Below are positions 33,605 through 42,406 of a stretch of DNA of 64,000 nucleotides, in pieces. The position numbers and the translations under genes are program-made. Position 1 is the stretch's first letter. Each line of letters opens with the position of its first letter. Under the pieces are notes generated by a model. It worked only from the letters and a program-made list of their open reading frames with translations. It did not search any database and was not told the origin of the DNA. This DNA comes from Gammaproteobacteria bacterium. Its GTDB lineage: Bacteria > Pseudomonadota > Gammaproteobacteria > Burkholderiales > Burkholderiaceae_C. The DNA is taken from the NCBI GenBank assembly GCA_018828125.1, contig JAHJWB010000006.1, positions 1 to 64,000 on the forward strand, read 5' to 3'.

Positions 33605-33652
33605 GGCGGCGGTGCAGACGCCGTGGCCGGTTACGTGCCCCCCAGCGCCTGA
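33593..33652 (+). pseudogene. second, diverged copy of the yggX 3' end
   Basis: These 60 nt would encode [19 protein letters not shown] and a stop. The live end (33500-33559) encodes [19 protein letters not shown] and a stop. The differences lie mostly at third codon positions, so the two copies diverged as functional genes before being brought together. There is no start codon; the fragment is not expressed as a protein. Confidence 0.8.
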
Positions 33653-33764
33653 GCCCATCTCAGTTTTCCATAGCTCTGCGCGCCACCCACAGCCAATGAA
33701 ACTGGCGCTGTCCAGGCGAGGTAGCCGCGGAACTGGCTTTGCCAGGCCGCTGGCTGCGTCCCCG

Positions 33765-33815
33765 TCCCACGCGGAGCGTGAGAGAGGGGGAAGGCGCGAA
33801 GCGACTCAGGGGGTG
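33765..33815 (-). repeat. C/G-rich repeat element at the mnmC 5' end
   Basis: Read on the minus strand it contains CCCCCTGAGTCGCTTCGCGC, then CTTCCCCCTCTCTCACGCTC. This shares the CCCCTGAG-x-CGC-CGCGCCTTCCCCCT pattern with 59282-59315. It abuts the first conserved codons of mnmC. Confidence 0.55.
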
Positions 33816-35724
33816 CTTCATCTCCGAGCCCATTGACTGGCTGCCCGACGGCACCCCCTACAGCCCCCGCTTCGGTGACCGCTACCACAGCGAAAACGGT
33901 GGCCTCGACCAGGCCCGCCGGGTGTTTCTGCACGGCTGTGGTCTGCCGGACGCATGGGCTGGCGCGCCGCAGTGGCGCATTCTGGAAACCGGGTTTGGCT
34001 TTGGCCTGAACTTTCTGGTGACCTGGGCAGCGTGGCGGGCCGACCCCGAGCGCCCCACGCTGCTGCACTTTGTATCCACCGAGGCCTGGCCCGTGAGCGC
34101 GGCCGACCTGCTGCGTGCCACCAGCACACACCCCGACCTGGCGCCGCTGGCCCATGAACTGCACCACCAATGGTGGGGCCTGCTGCCGGGCGTGCACCGC
34201 CTGCGGTTTGACGAAGGCCGGGTGCTTCTCACCCTGTATGTGGGCGACACCCAGGCCATGCTGCGCCAGCAGAGCCCCTTGACCGTGGACGCGGTGTACC
34301 TGGACGGTTTCAGCCCCCAGCGCAATCCCGATATCTGGGACATGCACACCCTGAAAGCCGTGGCCCGCTGCTGTCGGCGCGGCACCCGCCTGGCCACCTG
34401 GACCTTTGCCCGGGCCGTGCGCGATGCGCTCGCCCAGTGCGGCTTTGAGGTCACCCGCGCGCCGGGCGTACCGCCCAAACGCGACAACCTGCATGCCGTC
34501 TACAACCCCCACTGGGAACCGCGCGCCCCGCGCGTACCGCAGCCCACCCCCGCGCTGACTGCAGGCAATTGCCTGGTCATTGGTGGCGGCATTGCAGGCG
34601 CCGCCACGGCGGCCAGTCTGGTGCGGCGCGGTTGGCAAGTGCAGGTGCTGGACCAGGCCAGCGCCCCCGCGGCGGGTGCGTCGGCCCTGCCTGCAGGGGT
34701 TTTTGCGCCGCATGTGTCCCCCGACGACAGTGTGCTGTCGCGTCTGTCGCGCAGCGGCGTGCGAACCACCCTGCAGCAAGCCGCCTGGGCATTGAACGAG
34801 GGCGTCGACTGGTCGCCCTGTGGGGTGCTGGAGCACCGTACCGATGGCACGCCGGGCTTGGCGCCCGACTGGATGGAATGGCCCGGCGCCGACTGGAGCC
34901 AGCCCGCACCACCCACCCGCCTGGCAGAAGCCGGTTTACCCGGTGCTACTGCCGCGTGCTGGCACCACCAGGCGGGGTGGCTGCGCCCTGCCCGGCTGGC
35001 TCGTGCCTTGCTGGCGCAGCCGGGCATCCAATGGCGGGGCGATTGCCGCGTGGCGGCGCTGCGGCGCAAGGATCTGACAGACGAGGCGGGCCGCCGTGGT
35101 GATCCCGTCTGGCAGGTGCTAGATGCACAAGGCGCAGTGCTCGGCGAAGCGCCCCTGGTCATCATCGCTGCGGGCGCTGGCAGCCTGGACTTGCTGAACC
35201 ACCGCTGGCCTCTGCAGCCGGTACGCGGGCAGGTATCGTGGGGCATTCGCCCCGCTACCGCGGCGCCGCTGGCGCCCTTCCCGGCCAACGGGCACGGCAA
35301 CCTGGTTCCGGCGTTTCCCTGCGACGACGACCTGGCCGGGGACAAGGCATGGGTGATGGGCTCCACGTTCGAGCGGGACGTCGATGCGCTGCCGCCATCC
35401 GAAACCGACATTCAGGCGGCCCATGCCGCCAATGGCGCCAAGTTGCAAACCTTGCTGCCCCGGGCGGCGCTTGAACTGACTCAAGCGTTTGCGATGTCAC
35501 CCCAAACCTGGGCCGCAGTGCGCTGCACCGCCCCGGACCGGCTGCCCATCGTTGGCCCCGTGGATGCGGCAGGCCTGCCCGGGCTGTGGGTAAGTACCGC
35601 CATGGGGGCCCGCGGCCTGACACTGGCGCTTTTGTGTGGCGAACTGCTGGCCGCGCGACTGCACGGCGAGCCCCTTCCGCTGGACGCCAAGCTGGCCAAG
35701 GCGTTGGGGACAGATCGTCTGTAG
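33778..35724 (+). CDS. mnmC: bifunctional tRNA mnm5s2U34 methyltransferase / FAD oxidoreductase
   Basis: The protein has the MnmC order. The N-terminal SAM methyltransferase (DUF752) has ILETGFGFGLNFLVTW and DAVYLDGFSPQRNPDIWD. The C-terminal FAD amine oxidoreductase has GGGIAGAATAASLVRRGW and LPIVGPVDAAGLPGLWVSTA. It completes wobble uridine modification together with MnmEG. The start is uncertain: the conserved SEPIDWLPDGTPYSPRF begins at an ATC codon near 33820, with no ATG nearby. GTG 33778 or TTG 33739 would translate a repeat element as N-terminal residues. I chose GTG 33778. Confidence 0.85.
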   Translation: MREGEGAKRLRGCFISEPIDWLPDGTPYSPRFGDRYHSENGGLDQARRVFLHGCGLPDAWAGAPQWRILETGFGFGLNFLVTWAAWRADPERPTLLHFVSTEAWPVSAADLLRATSTHPDLAPLAHELHHQWWGLLPGVHRLRFDEGRVLLTLYVGDTQAMLRQQSPLTVDAVYLDGFSPQRNPDIWDMHTLKAVARCCRRGTRLATWTFARAVRDALAQCGFEVTRAPGVPPKRDNLHAVYNPHWEPRAPRVPQPTPALTAGNCLVIGGGIAGAATAASLVRRGWQVQVLDQASAPAAGASALPAGVFAPHVSPDDSVLSRLSRSGVRTTLQQAAWALNEGVDWSPCGVLEHRTDGTPGLAPDWMEWPGADWSQPAPPTRLAEAGLPGATAACWHHQAGWLRPARLARALLAQPGIQWRGDCRVAALRRKDLTDEAGRRGDPVWQVLDAQGAVLGEAPLVIIAAGAGSLDLLNHRWPLQPVRGQVSWGIRPATAAPLAPFPANGHGNLVPAFPCDDDLAGDKAWVMGSTFERDVDALPPSETDIQAAHAANGAKLQTLLPRAALELTQAFAMSPQTWAAVRCTAPDRLPIVGPVDAAGLPGLWVSTAMGARGLTLALLCGELLAARLHGEPLPLDAKLAKALGTDRL

Positions 35725-35871
35725 CGGTTTTGGCGGTCGCCAAGCGGCGCGCGCGCCGCAGCACGGTGTACGGCGCAAACCCGCGCCAGCCCTTGCATAT
35801 ATCAAAATGCACATATTGGCAGATCAAAACAATAGTTTGCATCCATAAGCACGCCCCCTACATTCGCAGCC

Positions 35872-36675
35872 ATGCATGAATTGGCGTTTGTTTTTGCGGG
35901 CTTTGCAGTCGGACTCATCGTGGGTCTGACGGGCGTGGGCGGTGGCTCGCTGATGACGCCTGTGCTGATCTTCTTTTTTGGGGTGAAGCCCCACCTGGCC
36001 ATCGGCACCGATTTGCTTTTTGCCGCATTCACCAAGATGGGGGGCACCGTGAGCATGGCCCGCCAGCGCCTGGTGCCCTGGCGTGTGGTGGGCCAGCTGT
36101 GCGCGGGCAGCATCCCGGCAGCGCTGCTGTCGCTGTGGGCGCTCAAGACACTTGGGCCTGCCAGCGGGGAAGCACAGCGCATCATGACCACCACGCTGGG
36201 TTTTGCGCTGCTGCTGACTGCCGCCGCCACGCTGTACAAGGTGGTGGCGTTCTCCAAACAACGCCAGGCGGCCGATCAGGCCAAGCGCAAGAACGCGTCT
36301 GAACTGGCCACCCGGCCCCGTCACTGGTCGCTGCCTGTGCTGCTGGGCGCGGTAATCGGCACATTGGTCACCTTCACCTCGGTGGGCGCAGGCGCCATTG
36401 GCGTCACGGTGCTGTTGCTGGTCTACCCCTTGCTTCCCCTGCCGCGCGTGATCGGCGCCGACATTGCCTATGCCGTGCCTTTGACCCTGGTGGCAGGGCT
36501 GGGGCACGCGTCCCTGGGCTCGGTGGACTGGCCTTTGCTTGCACAATTGCTGGCTGGCTCGCTGCCGGGTATCTGGATAGGCTCGCGCCTCGTCACCCGC
36601 ACGCCTGAACGCCTCATCCGCTCTGCCCTGTCTGTCTTGCTGGCCTGGGCGGGCTTCAAACTGATTTTGATCTGA
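35872..36675 (+). CDS. TauE/SafE-family sulfite exporter
   Basis: The 267-residue membrane protein has about eight hydrophobic segments and the TauE/SafE opening GLIVGLTGVGGGSLMTPVLI, repeated in the second half as GTLVTFTSVGAGAIGVTVLL. It probably moves sulfite or a sulfonate across the inner membrane. It is the first gene of the cys cluster, 11 bp before cysI. The A/T-rich 147 bp upstream (35725-35871) is the likely regulated promoter region. Confidence 0.88.
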   Translation: MHELAFVFAGFAVGLIVGLTGVGGGSLMTPVLIFFFGVKPHLAIGTDLLFAAFTKMGGTVSMARQRLVPWRVVGQLCAGSIPAALLSLWALKTLGPASGEAQRIMTTTLGFALLLTAAATLYKVVAFSKQRQAADQAKRKNASELATRPRHWSLPVLLGAVIGTLVTFTSVGAGAIGVTVLLLVYPLLPLPRVIGADIAYAVPLTLVAGLGHASLGSVDWPLLAQLLAGSLPGIWIGSRLVTRTPERLIRSALSVLLAWAGFKLILI

Positions 36676-36686
36676 GTTGCCCCACG

Positions 36687-38474
36687 ATGTACCAATACAC
36701 AGAATTCGACAAAACGTTCGTACAACAGCGCGCGAACCAGTTCCGCGACCAGCTCACGCGCTGGCAGACCGGCAAGCTGCCGGAAGACGACTTCCGCCCC
36801 CTGCGCCTGCAAAACGGCTGGTACGTACAGCGCTATGCGCCCATGCTGCGCGTGGCCGTGCCCTATGGCGAGATCGCCAGCCGCCAGATCCGCGTGCTGG
36901 CAAAGATTGCCCGCGAATATGACGAGCCTGAAGCGGCTGTCTTCAAGGCTGCCATGGAGGGCCAGGGCCTGCTGGGCACCACCTTCCTGCCCAAGAACTG
37001 CGCCCACTTCACCACCCGCACCAACGTGCAGTTCAACTGGATTCCGCTGTCCAAGAGCGCTGACGTGATGGACCTGCTGGCCACCGTGGACATGCACGGC
37101 ATCCAGACAAGCGGCAACTGCATCCGCAACACCACCACCGACGCGCTGGCCGGCGTGGCCGTGGACGAGATCGTGGACCCGCGCCCCTACGCGGAAATCA
37201 TCCGCCAGTGGACCACGCTGCACCCCGAGTTCGCGTTTTTGCCCCGCAAGTTCAAGATCGCCATCAGCGGCGCCAAGGACGACCGCGCCGCCACCGGCTG
37301 GCACGACGTGGGCCTGCACCTGGTCAAGAACGACACAGGCGAAATCGGCTTCAAGGTCTTCGTGGGCGGCGGCATGGGCCGCACGCCGGTGATTGGAACG
37401 GTGATCCGCGAGTTCCTGCCGTGGAACCAGATCATGAATTACATCGAGGCCATTGTGCGCGTGTACAACGAGCACGGCCGCCGCGACAACAAATACAAGG
37501 CCCGCATCAAGATTCTGGTGAAGGCCGAGGGCCAGCAGTACATCGACGATGTGGAAGAGGAGTACCGCCAGATCATGGAGATCGACGGCGGCCCGCACAC
37601 CATTCCCCAAGCCGAGTTTGACCGCGTGGCCGCCTGCTTTGTGGCGCCCCAACTGGCCGACATCGCCGACGTGCCTCCTGCAGCGTTGCAGGCATCGCTG
37701 GACGCCCAGGCTGCCGAGCACGTGATGTTCGGCCGCTGGCTCAAGCGCAACGTGCACCCGCACCAAAATCCGCAGCTGCGTGCTGTGACACTGTCATTCA
37801 AGCGCCCCGGCCAGTCGCCCGGCGATGCGACCAGCGAGCAACTCATCGCCCTGGCCGATCTGGTGGACAAATACTCCTCCGGCGAAGCCCGCGTCACCCA
37901 CGACCAGAACGTGCTGCTGCCCTGGGTGCACGCCAGCCGCCTGTTTGACCTGTGGCAAGAAGCCAAGGCCCTGGGTCTGGCCAGCGCCAACGTGCAGCTG
38001 CTCACCGACATGATCGCCTGCCCTGGCGGCGACTTCTGCTCGCTGGCCAACGCGCGTTCGCTGCCGATTGCCGAGGCCATCACCCAGCGTTATCAAGACT
38101 TGGACGAGCTGGACGACATCGGCGAGATCGACCTGCACATCAGCGGCTGCATCAACAGCTGCGGCCACCACCACAGCGGCCACATCGGCATCCTGGGCGT
38201 CGACAAGGACGGCAAGGAGTGGTACCAGGTCACGCTGGGCGGCTCCGATGGATCTGACCTGTCGGGCGCCGCCGTGGCGGGCAAGGTGATCGGCCCCTCG
38301 TTCTCGGCCGCCGAAGTGCCGGATGTGATCGAGGCCGTGCTGGGCACCTACCGCGACCTGCGCGAGAGCGGAGAGACCTTCCAGAACACCGTTCGCCGCA
38401 CGGGCCTGGACCCGTTCAAGGACGCCGCCAAATCGGCCCGCCACCCCGCCCCCGAAGCACTGGCCACCGCCTGA
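36687..38474 (+). CDS. cysI: sulfite reductase haemoprotein subunit
   Basis: The 595-residue protein has duplicated ferredoxin-like/sirohaem half-domains. The [4Fe-4S]-sirohaem ligands are in CPGGDFCSLANARS (about 448-461) and SGCINSCGHHHSGH (about 484-497). The substrate-pocket region includes FTTRTNVQFNWIPL. It reduces sulfite to sulfide, taking electrons from ferredoxin or a reductase; no CysJ is in the window. It is followed in the same direction by DUF934, cysH, cysD and cysN with short gaps. Confidence 0.92.
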   Translation: MYQYTEFDKTFVQQRANQFRDQLTRWQTGKLPEDDFRPLRLQNGWYVQRYAPMLRVAVPYGEIASRQIRVLAKIAREYDEPEAAVFKAAMEGQGLLGTTFLPKNCAHFTTRTNVQFNWIPLSKSADVMDLLATVDMHGIQTSGNCIRNTTTDALAGVAVDEIVDPRPYAEIIRQWTTLHPEFAFLPRKFKIAISGAKDDRAATGWHDVGLHLVKNDTGEIGFKVFVGGGMGRTPVIGTVIREFLPWNQIMNYIEAIVRVYNEHGRRDNKYKARIKILVKAEGQQYIDDVEEEYRQIMEIDGGPHTIPQAEFDRVAACFVAPQLADIADVPPAALQASLDAQAAEHVMFGRWLKRNVHPHQNPQLRAVTLSFKRPGQSPGDATSEQLIALADLVDKYSSGEARVTHDQNVLLPWVHASRLFDLWQEAKALGLASANVQLLTDMIACPGGDFCSLANARSLPIAEAITQRYQDLDELDDIGEIDLHISGCINSCGHHHSGHIGILGVDKDGKEWYQVTLGGSDGSDLSGAAVAGKVIGPSFSAAEVPDVIEAVLGTYRDLRESGETFQNTVRRTGLDPFKDAAKSARHPAPEALATA

Positions 38475-38504
38475 GCCACGCCCACCGCATTGACCGACGA
38501 CACC

Positions 38505-38891
38505 ATGAAAATCCTTGCCTCCCAAGACCACCTGCCGCCCGCCGAAGGCGACACCCGCGTGTTGGCCCTGGCCAACGATGCCGACGCCCTGCAATTGCCG
38601 CTGGAAGGCGTTAACCGCGTAGACCTGCACTTCCCCAACTTCACGGATGGCCGTGCGTTCAGTCAGGCCTTTTTGCTGCGCCGCCGCCGAGGGTTTGCAG
38701 GCGAAATCCGCGCCACTGGCGACGTTCTGATCGACCAACTGGTGCAGATGCAACGTACTGGTTTCTCCAGCGCCGTACTGCGCGACGGGGTGGACGTGGC
38801 CGACGCACAGCGCCAGTTCGAGATGTTTCCCGGCTTCTACCAAGGCGACGCCGTCAACCCCCAGCCGCTGTTTGCCAGCAAGGCTGCCTGA
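38505..38891 (+). CDS. DUF934 protein of the sulfur assimilation operon
   Basis: The 128-residue protein has the DUF934 features VDLHFPNFTDGRAFSQAFLL, RGFAGEIRATGDVLIDQLVQ and FPGFYQGD. The family is found between cysI and cysH in many proteobacteria and is thought to help sulfite reductase; its chemistry is unknown. ATG 38505 is preferred over a TTG five codons upstream. It lies 30 bp after cysI. Confidence 0.88.
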   Translation: MKILASQDHLPPAEGDTRVLALANDADALQLPLEGVNRVDLHFPNFTDGRAFSQAFLLRRRRGFAGEIRATGDVLIDQLVQMQRTGFSSAVLRDGVDVADAQRQFEMFPGFYQGDAVNPQPLFASKAA

Positions 38892-38932
38892 CCCGCAGCC
38901 TGCCCAGCCCGCGCATTTATCCCAAAAGCACC

Positions 38933-39556
38933 ATGAGCCAATTCGATCTCGCACGCATCAACGCTGAACTCGGCCGCAACGCCGAGGGTCTTGTCGCCTG
39001 GGCACTGGGCCTGGGCCAGAGCCCCATCGTCACCACCAACTTCCGCCCGTTCGAGGCAGTGATCCTGCACATGGTGTCAACGGTGAACCCCGACGTGCCC
39101 GTGGTGTGGATGGACAACGGCTACAACACCGAAGCCACCTACCGCTTTGCGGACGAAGTGACCAAGCAGCTCGGCCTGAACCTCAAGATCTACCTGCCCC
39201 GCCGTTCTCGCGCGCACCGGGAAGCCGTGGACGGCGCCACGCCCGGGCTGGACGACCCACGCCACGCCGCATTCACGGAAGAAGTGAAGCTGGAGCCCTT
39301 TGCCCGCGCCCTGCGCGAGACCGCGCCCAAGGTGTGGTTCACCGCCCTGCGCGCCACCGACACCGCCGTGCGCGCGCAGATGGACCCGGTGAGCATCAAC
39401 CCCGATGGCCTCATCAAGGTCGCCCCACTGCTGCACTGGTCGTCCAAGGACCTGCACGAATACTGCGTGAAGCACGGCCTGCCCAACAACTTCGACTACG
39501 TGGACCCGACCAAGGGCGAAGACAACCGCGAATGCGGCCTGCACATCGCACACTGA
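38933..39556 (+). CDS. cysH: phosphoadenylyl-sulfate reductase family protein
   Basis: The 207-residue protein has the adenine-nucleotide hydrolase-like fold of CysH and the C-terminal catalytic ECGLH (C201). The CC...CxxC cluster ligands of [4Fe-4S] APS reductases are absent: the only cysteines are C178 and C201. By cysteine pattern it is therefore PAPS-type. The usual GLRREQS-type loop is replaced by ALRATDTAVRAQM (138-150), losing the Arg pair. No APS kinase is in the window. It lies between DUF934 and cysD. Confidence 0.85.
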   Translation: MSQFDLARINAELGRNAEGLVAWALGLGQSPIVTTNFRPFEAVILHMVSTVNPDVPVVWMDNGYNTEATYRFADEVTKQLGLNLKIYLPRRSRAHREAVDGATPGLDDPRHAAFTEEVKLEPFARALRETAPKVWFTALRATDTAVRAQMDPVSINPDGLIKVAPLLHWSSKDLHEYCVKHGLPNNFDYVDPTKGEDNRECGLHIAH

Positions 39557-39575
39557 ATCCACCGCAGATCCGACC

Positions 39576-40544
39576 ATGAACGCCCGCACCGATACCGCGC
39601 TGCTTGAGAAGAACACCAACAACATGAGCTACCACCTCAACAACTCGCACCTCGACGCCCTGGAAGAAGAAACCATCTTCATCCTGCGCGAGGTGGCCGC
39701 CGCCTTCGAGCGCCCCGCCCTGCTGTTCTCGGGCGGCAAGGATTCGCTGGTCATGCTCAAGTGCGCTGAAAAGGCCTTTGGCACCAAGGCCAGTGGCGGC
39801 GGCATTCCATACCCGCTGCTCATGATCGACACCGGCCACAACTTCCCCGAGGTCACGGACTTCCGCGACTTCCGAGCCAAGGAATTGGGTGCCGAACTCA
39901 TCGTGAGGAATGTGGAGGATTCGATGGCCCGTGGCACGGTGCGACTGGCGCACCCCGGCGAGTCGCGCAACGTGCACCAGTCGGTCACGCTGCTCGAAGC
40001 GATTGAAGAATTCCGCTTCGACGCGCTGATCGGCGGCGCCCGCCGCGATGAAGAAAAGGCCCGCGCCAAAGAGCGCATCTTCAGCCACCGCGACAGCTTC
40101 GGCCAATGGCAGCCCAAGGCCCAGCGGCCTGAGCTGTGGACGCTGTTCAACACCCGCCTGCAGCCCGGCGAACACTTCCGCGTGTTCCCCATCAGCAACT
40201 GGACCGAGCTGGATGTGTGGCAGTACATCGACCGCGAGCAGATCGGCCTGCCCAGCATCTACTACACCCACAAGCGCCAGGTGGTGGACAAGAAGGGCCT
40301 GCTGATGCCCGTGACCGAGCTGACGCCACCGCGCGACGGCGATGTGGTGGAAACGCGCGACGTGCGCTTTCGCACCGTGGGCGACATCACCTGCACCGCA
40401 CCGGTGGAAAGCACCGCCGCCACCCCGGCCGAGATCGTCATCGAAACCCTGGCCGCCGACGTGAGCGAGCGCGGCGCGACACGCATGGACGACAAGACCT
40501 CCGACGCTTCGATGGAGAAGCGCAAAAAAGACGGCTACTTCTGA
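39576..40544 (+). CDS. cysD: sulfate adenylyltransferase subunit 2
   Basis: The 322-residue ATP pyrophosphatase-type protein has the PP-loop FSGGKDSLVMLKCA (about 49-62), LLMIDTGHNFPEV and GGARRDEEKARAKERIFSHR. With CysN it makes APS from sulfate and ATP. ATG 39576 is used; a second ATG at 39624 (MSYHLNNSHLDALEEE) is nearer the usual family start and could be the real one. cysN begins 15 bp after its stop. Confidence 0.95.
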   Translation: MNARTDTALLEKNTNNMSYHLNNSHLDALEEETIFILREVAAAFERPALLFSGGKDSLVMLKCAEKAFGTKASGGGIPYPLLMIDTGHNFPEVTDFRDFRAKELGAELIVRNVEDSMARGTVRLAHPGESRNVHQSVTLLEAIEEFRFDALIGGARRDEEKARAKERIFSHRDSFGQWQPKAQRPELWTLFNTRLQPGEHFRVFPISNWTELDVWQYIDREQIGLPSIYYTHKRQVVDKKGLLMPVTELTPPRDGDVVETRDVRFRTVGDITCTAPVESTAATPAEIVIETLAADVSERGATRMDDKTSDASMEKRKKDGYF

Positions 40545-40559
40545 GACGGGTTATTTCTG

Positions 40560-41936
40560 ATGAACACTACCAATTCGATAGCTACCGGCGCTTATCCATC
40601 AAGCGCTAGCGGTCACAATAACCATATCTCCGCCCTCAAATTCATCACCTGCGGCAGCGTGGATGACGGCAAAAGCACGCTGATTGGCCGCCTGCTGGTG
40701 GACAGCAAGGCCGTGCTGCAAGACCACCTGGCCGGCGTGCAGCGCCAGGGCGAAACCGACCTGGCCCTGCTGACCGACGGCCTGAGCGCCGAGCGCGAGC
40801 AAGGCATCACCATCGACGTGGCCTACCGCTACTTCGCCACCGAAGAGCGCAAGTTCATCATTGGCGACGCGCCCGGCCACGAGCAATACACCCGCAACAT
40901 GGTGACGGCCGCCAGCAGTGCCGATGCCGCCGTGGTGCTGGTCGATGCGACCAAGCTCGACTGGAACAACCCCGGCCTGGCCCTGCTGCCCCAGACCCGC
41001 CGGCACAGCCTGCTGGCGCACCTGCTGCGCGTGCACTCGCTGCTGTTTGCCGTGAACAAGCTGGACGCCGTGGCAGACCCTGTGCTGGCGTGGAAAAACA
41101 TCCAGGGCGCTCTCGCCAAATTTGCCCAGGACGCGGGCATTGCCGTGCGCGCCACGGTGCCGGTGTCGGCGCTGAAGGGCTGGAACGTGGTGGACGCGCA
41201 CGCAGGCTGGTGCGGCTATGAAGGCCCCACGCTGCTGCAGGTGCTGGAGGCGCTGCCGAACACGCCTGCCGACACGGGCCTGCCGCTGACCTTCCCTGTT
41301 CAGTGGGTCGAAAAGTCCTCGTCCTCGTCGGCGGACACCCGACAGGGCCGCCGCGTGTTCTGGGGCCGCGTGGCCGCGGGCACCTTTGCCCCCGGCGCGG
41401 CAGTGCAGATCTTCCCCAGCGGCCAACTGGCCACCGTGGCACAGGTGCTGGACCATGCGCGCCGACCTGGCGACGTGCCTGCGGGCACCAGCGCCGGCAT
41501 CATCCTGGACCGAGAGGTGGACGTGTCGCGCGGCGACTGGATTCTGGCCGCGCCCACGGCTGCCGCAGCACCGGCCGCCGATGACGACTTTGGCGACACG
41601 CCCGCCGCCACACCCGCGTGGCCCGCCAGCCGCGAGCTGCGCACCACCATCGCGTGGATGGACGACGAACCCCTGGTCGCAGGCCGCGTGTACTGGGCGC
41701 TGCATGGCCACCGCTGGGTCAAGGCCAAGGTCAAGGCGGTGGTGCACCGCCTCAACATCAACTCGCTGGCCGAAGAGGACGCTACCCAGCTCGACCCCAA
41801 TGCCATCGGGCATGTCGAGCTGCTGCTGCAAGAGGCGATTCCTGCAGCGGCATTCGGCAAAGCGCGTGTATTGGGCTCGCTGATCCTGGTCGACACCGCC
41901 AGCAACAAAACGGCTGGCGCCGTGCTGGTGAACTGA
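40560..41936 (+). CDS. cysN: sulfate adenylyltransferase subunit 1 (GTPase)
   Basis: The 458-residue EF-Tu-like GTPase has G1 GSVDDGKSTLIG, the switch region EREQGITIDVAYRYF, G3 DAPGHEQY and G4 NKLD. It drives APS synthesis by CysD. It lacks a fused APS kinase domain. Unusual: residues 5-20 (NSIATGAYPSSASGHN) are the translation of a dispersed repeat copy, and ATG 40560 is the only ATG, GTG or TTG in frame between the cysD stop and the G1 region. The repeat is therefore coding. Confidence 0.95.
   Translation: MNTTNSIATGAYPSSASGHNNHISALKFITCGSVDDGKSTLIGRLLVDSKAVLQDHLAGVQRQGETDLALLTDGLSAEREQGITIDVAYRYFATEERKFIIGDAPGHEQYTRNMVTAASSADAAVVLVDATKLDWNNPGLALLPQTRRHSLLAHLLRVHSLLFAVNKLDAVADPVLAWKNIQGALAKFAQDAGIAVRATVPVSALKGWNVVDAHAGWCGYEGPTLLQVLEALPNTPADTGLPLTFPVQWVEKSSSSSADTRQGRRVFWGRVAAGTFAPGAAVQIFPSGQLATVAQVLDHARRPGDVPAGTSAGIILDREVDVSRGDWILAAPTAAAAPAADDDFGDTPAATPAWPASRELRTTIAWMDDEPLVAGRVYWALHGHRWVKAKVKAVVHRLNINSLAEEDATQLDPNAIGHVELLLQEAIPAAAFGKARVLGSLILVDTASNKTAGAVLVN
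40571..40618 (+). repeat. dispersed 55-bp repeat inside the cysN coding sequence
   Basis: AATTCGATAGCTACCGGCGC, then TCAAGCGCTAGCGGTCACAAT. It is in frame with cysN and supplies its N-terminal extension. Confidence 0.85.
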
Positions 41937-41972
41937 CCAAGAACTGATCCAGATCAGCGCCGCATTCCCCAG

Positions 41973-41989
41973 TCACCCCATCGGGGTGA
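41973..41989 (+). terminator. short hairpin after cysN
   Basis: TCACCCC-ATC-GGGGTGA is a perfect 7-bp stem 37 bp after the cysN stop. It has no T-run, so it may only stall or stabilise the message. Confidence 0.35.
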
Positions 41990-42006
41990 GGGCCCCTGTA
42001 ACCAAA

Positions 42007-42046
42007 GGTCGGTGAAAGCTCTTAAAATCGAGGGTTTTCACCGACC
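42007..42046 (+). promoter_or_regulatory. 11-bp inverted repeat upstream of fdxA
   Basis: GGTCGGTGAAA (42007-42017) and TTTCACCGACC (42036-42046) are perfect complements. The loop contains CTTAAAAT, a possible -10. It ends 16 bp before the fdxA ATG. Operator or leader structure. Confidence 0.5.
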
Positions 42047-42061
42047 CACACAACTCCTGTC

Positions 42062-42391
42062 ATGACCCACGTCGTCTCCGAAAACTGCATCAAGTGCAAG
42101 TACACCGATTGTGTGGACGTGTGCCCCGTGGACTGCTTCCGCGAAGGCCCGAACATGCTCGTCATCGATCCTGACGAATGCATCGATTGCGCCGTGTGCA
42201 TCCCTGAATGCCCGGCCAACGCCATTTTTGCCGAAGAAGACCTGCCAGCCGACCAGCTCGCTTTCATCAAACTGAACGCCGATCTTTCTTTTGCTGACGG
42301 CTGGAAGAGCATCACCAAGCGCAAGCCTGCGATGCCCGATGCCGACGAGTGGAACGGCAAGCCTGGCAAGGTCAACGAGCTGATCAAGTAA
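42062..42391 (+). CDS. fdxA: seven-iron ferredoxin (3Fe-4S/4Fe-4S)
   Basis: The 109-residue protein begins [20 protein letters not shown] and has CPVDCFREG and [17 protein letters not shown]. The cysteine spacing is that of the FdxA type, with one [3Fe-4S] and one [4Fe-4S] cluster and the C-terminal extension [15 protein letters not shown]. It is a low-potential electron carrier. It is followed after 15 bp by its probable partner reductase, and could feed CysI upstream. Confidence 0.95.
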   Translation: MTHVVSENCIKCKYTDCVDVCPVDCFREGPNMLVIDPDECIDCAVCIPECPANAIFAEEDLPADQLAFIKLNADLSFADGWKSITKRKPAMPDADEWNGKPGKVNELIK

Positions 42392-42406
42392 CACTGCAAG
42401 CTGCTG

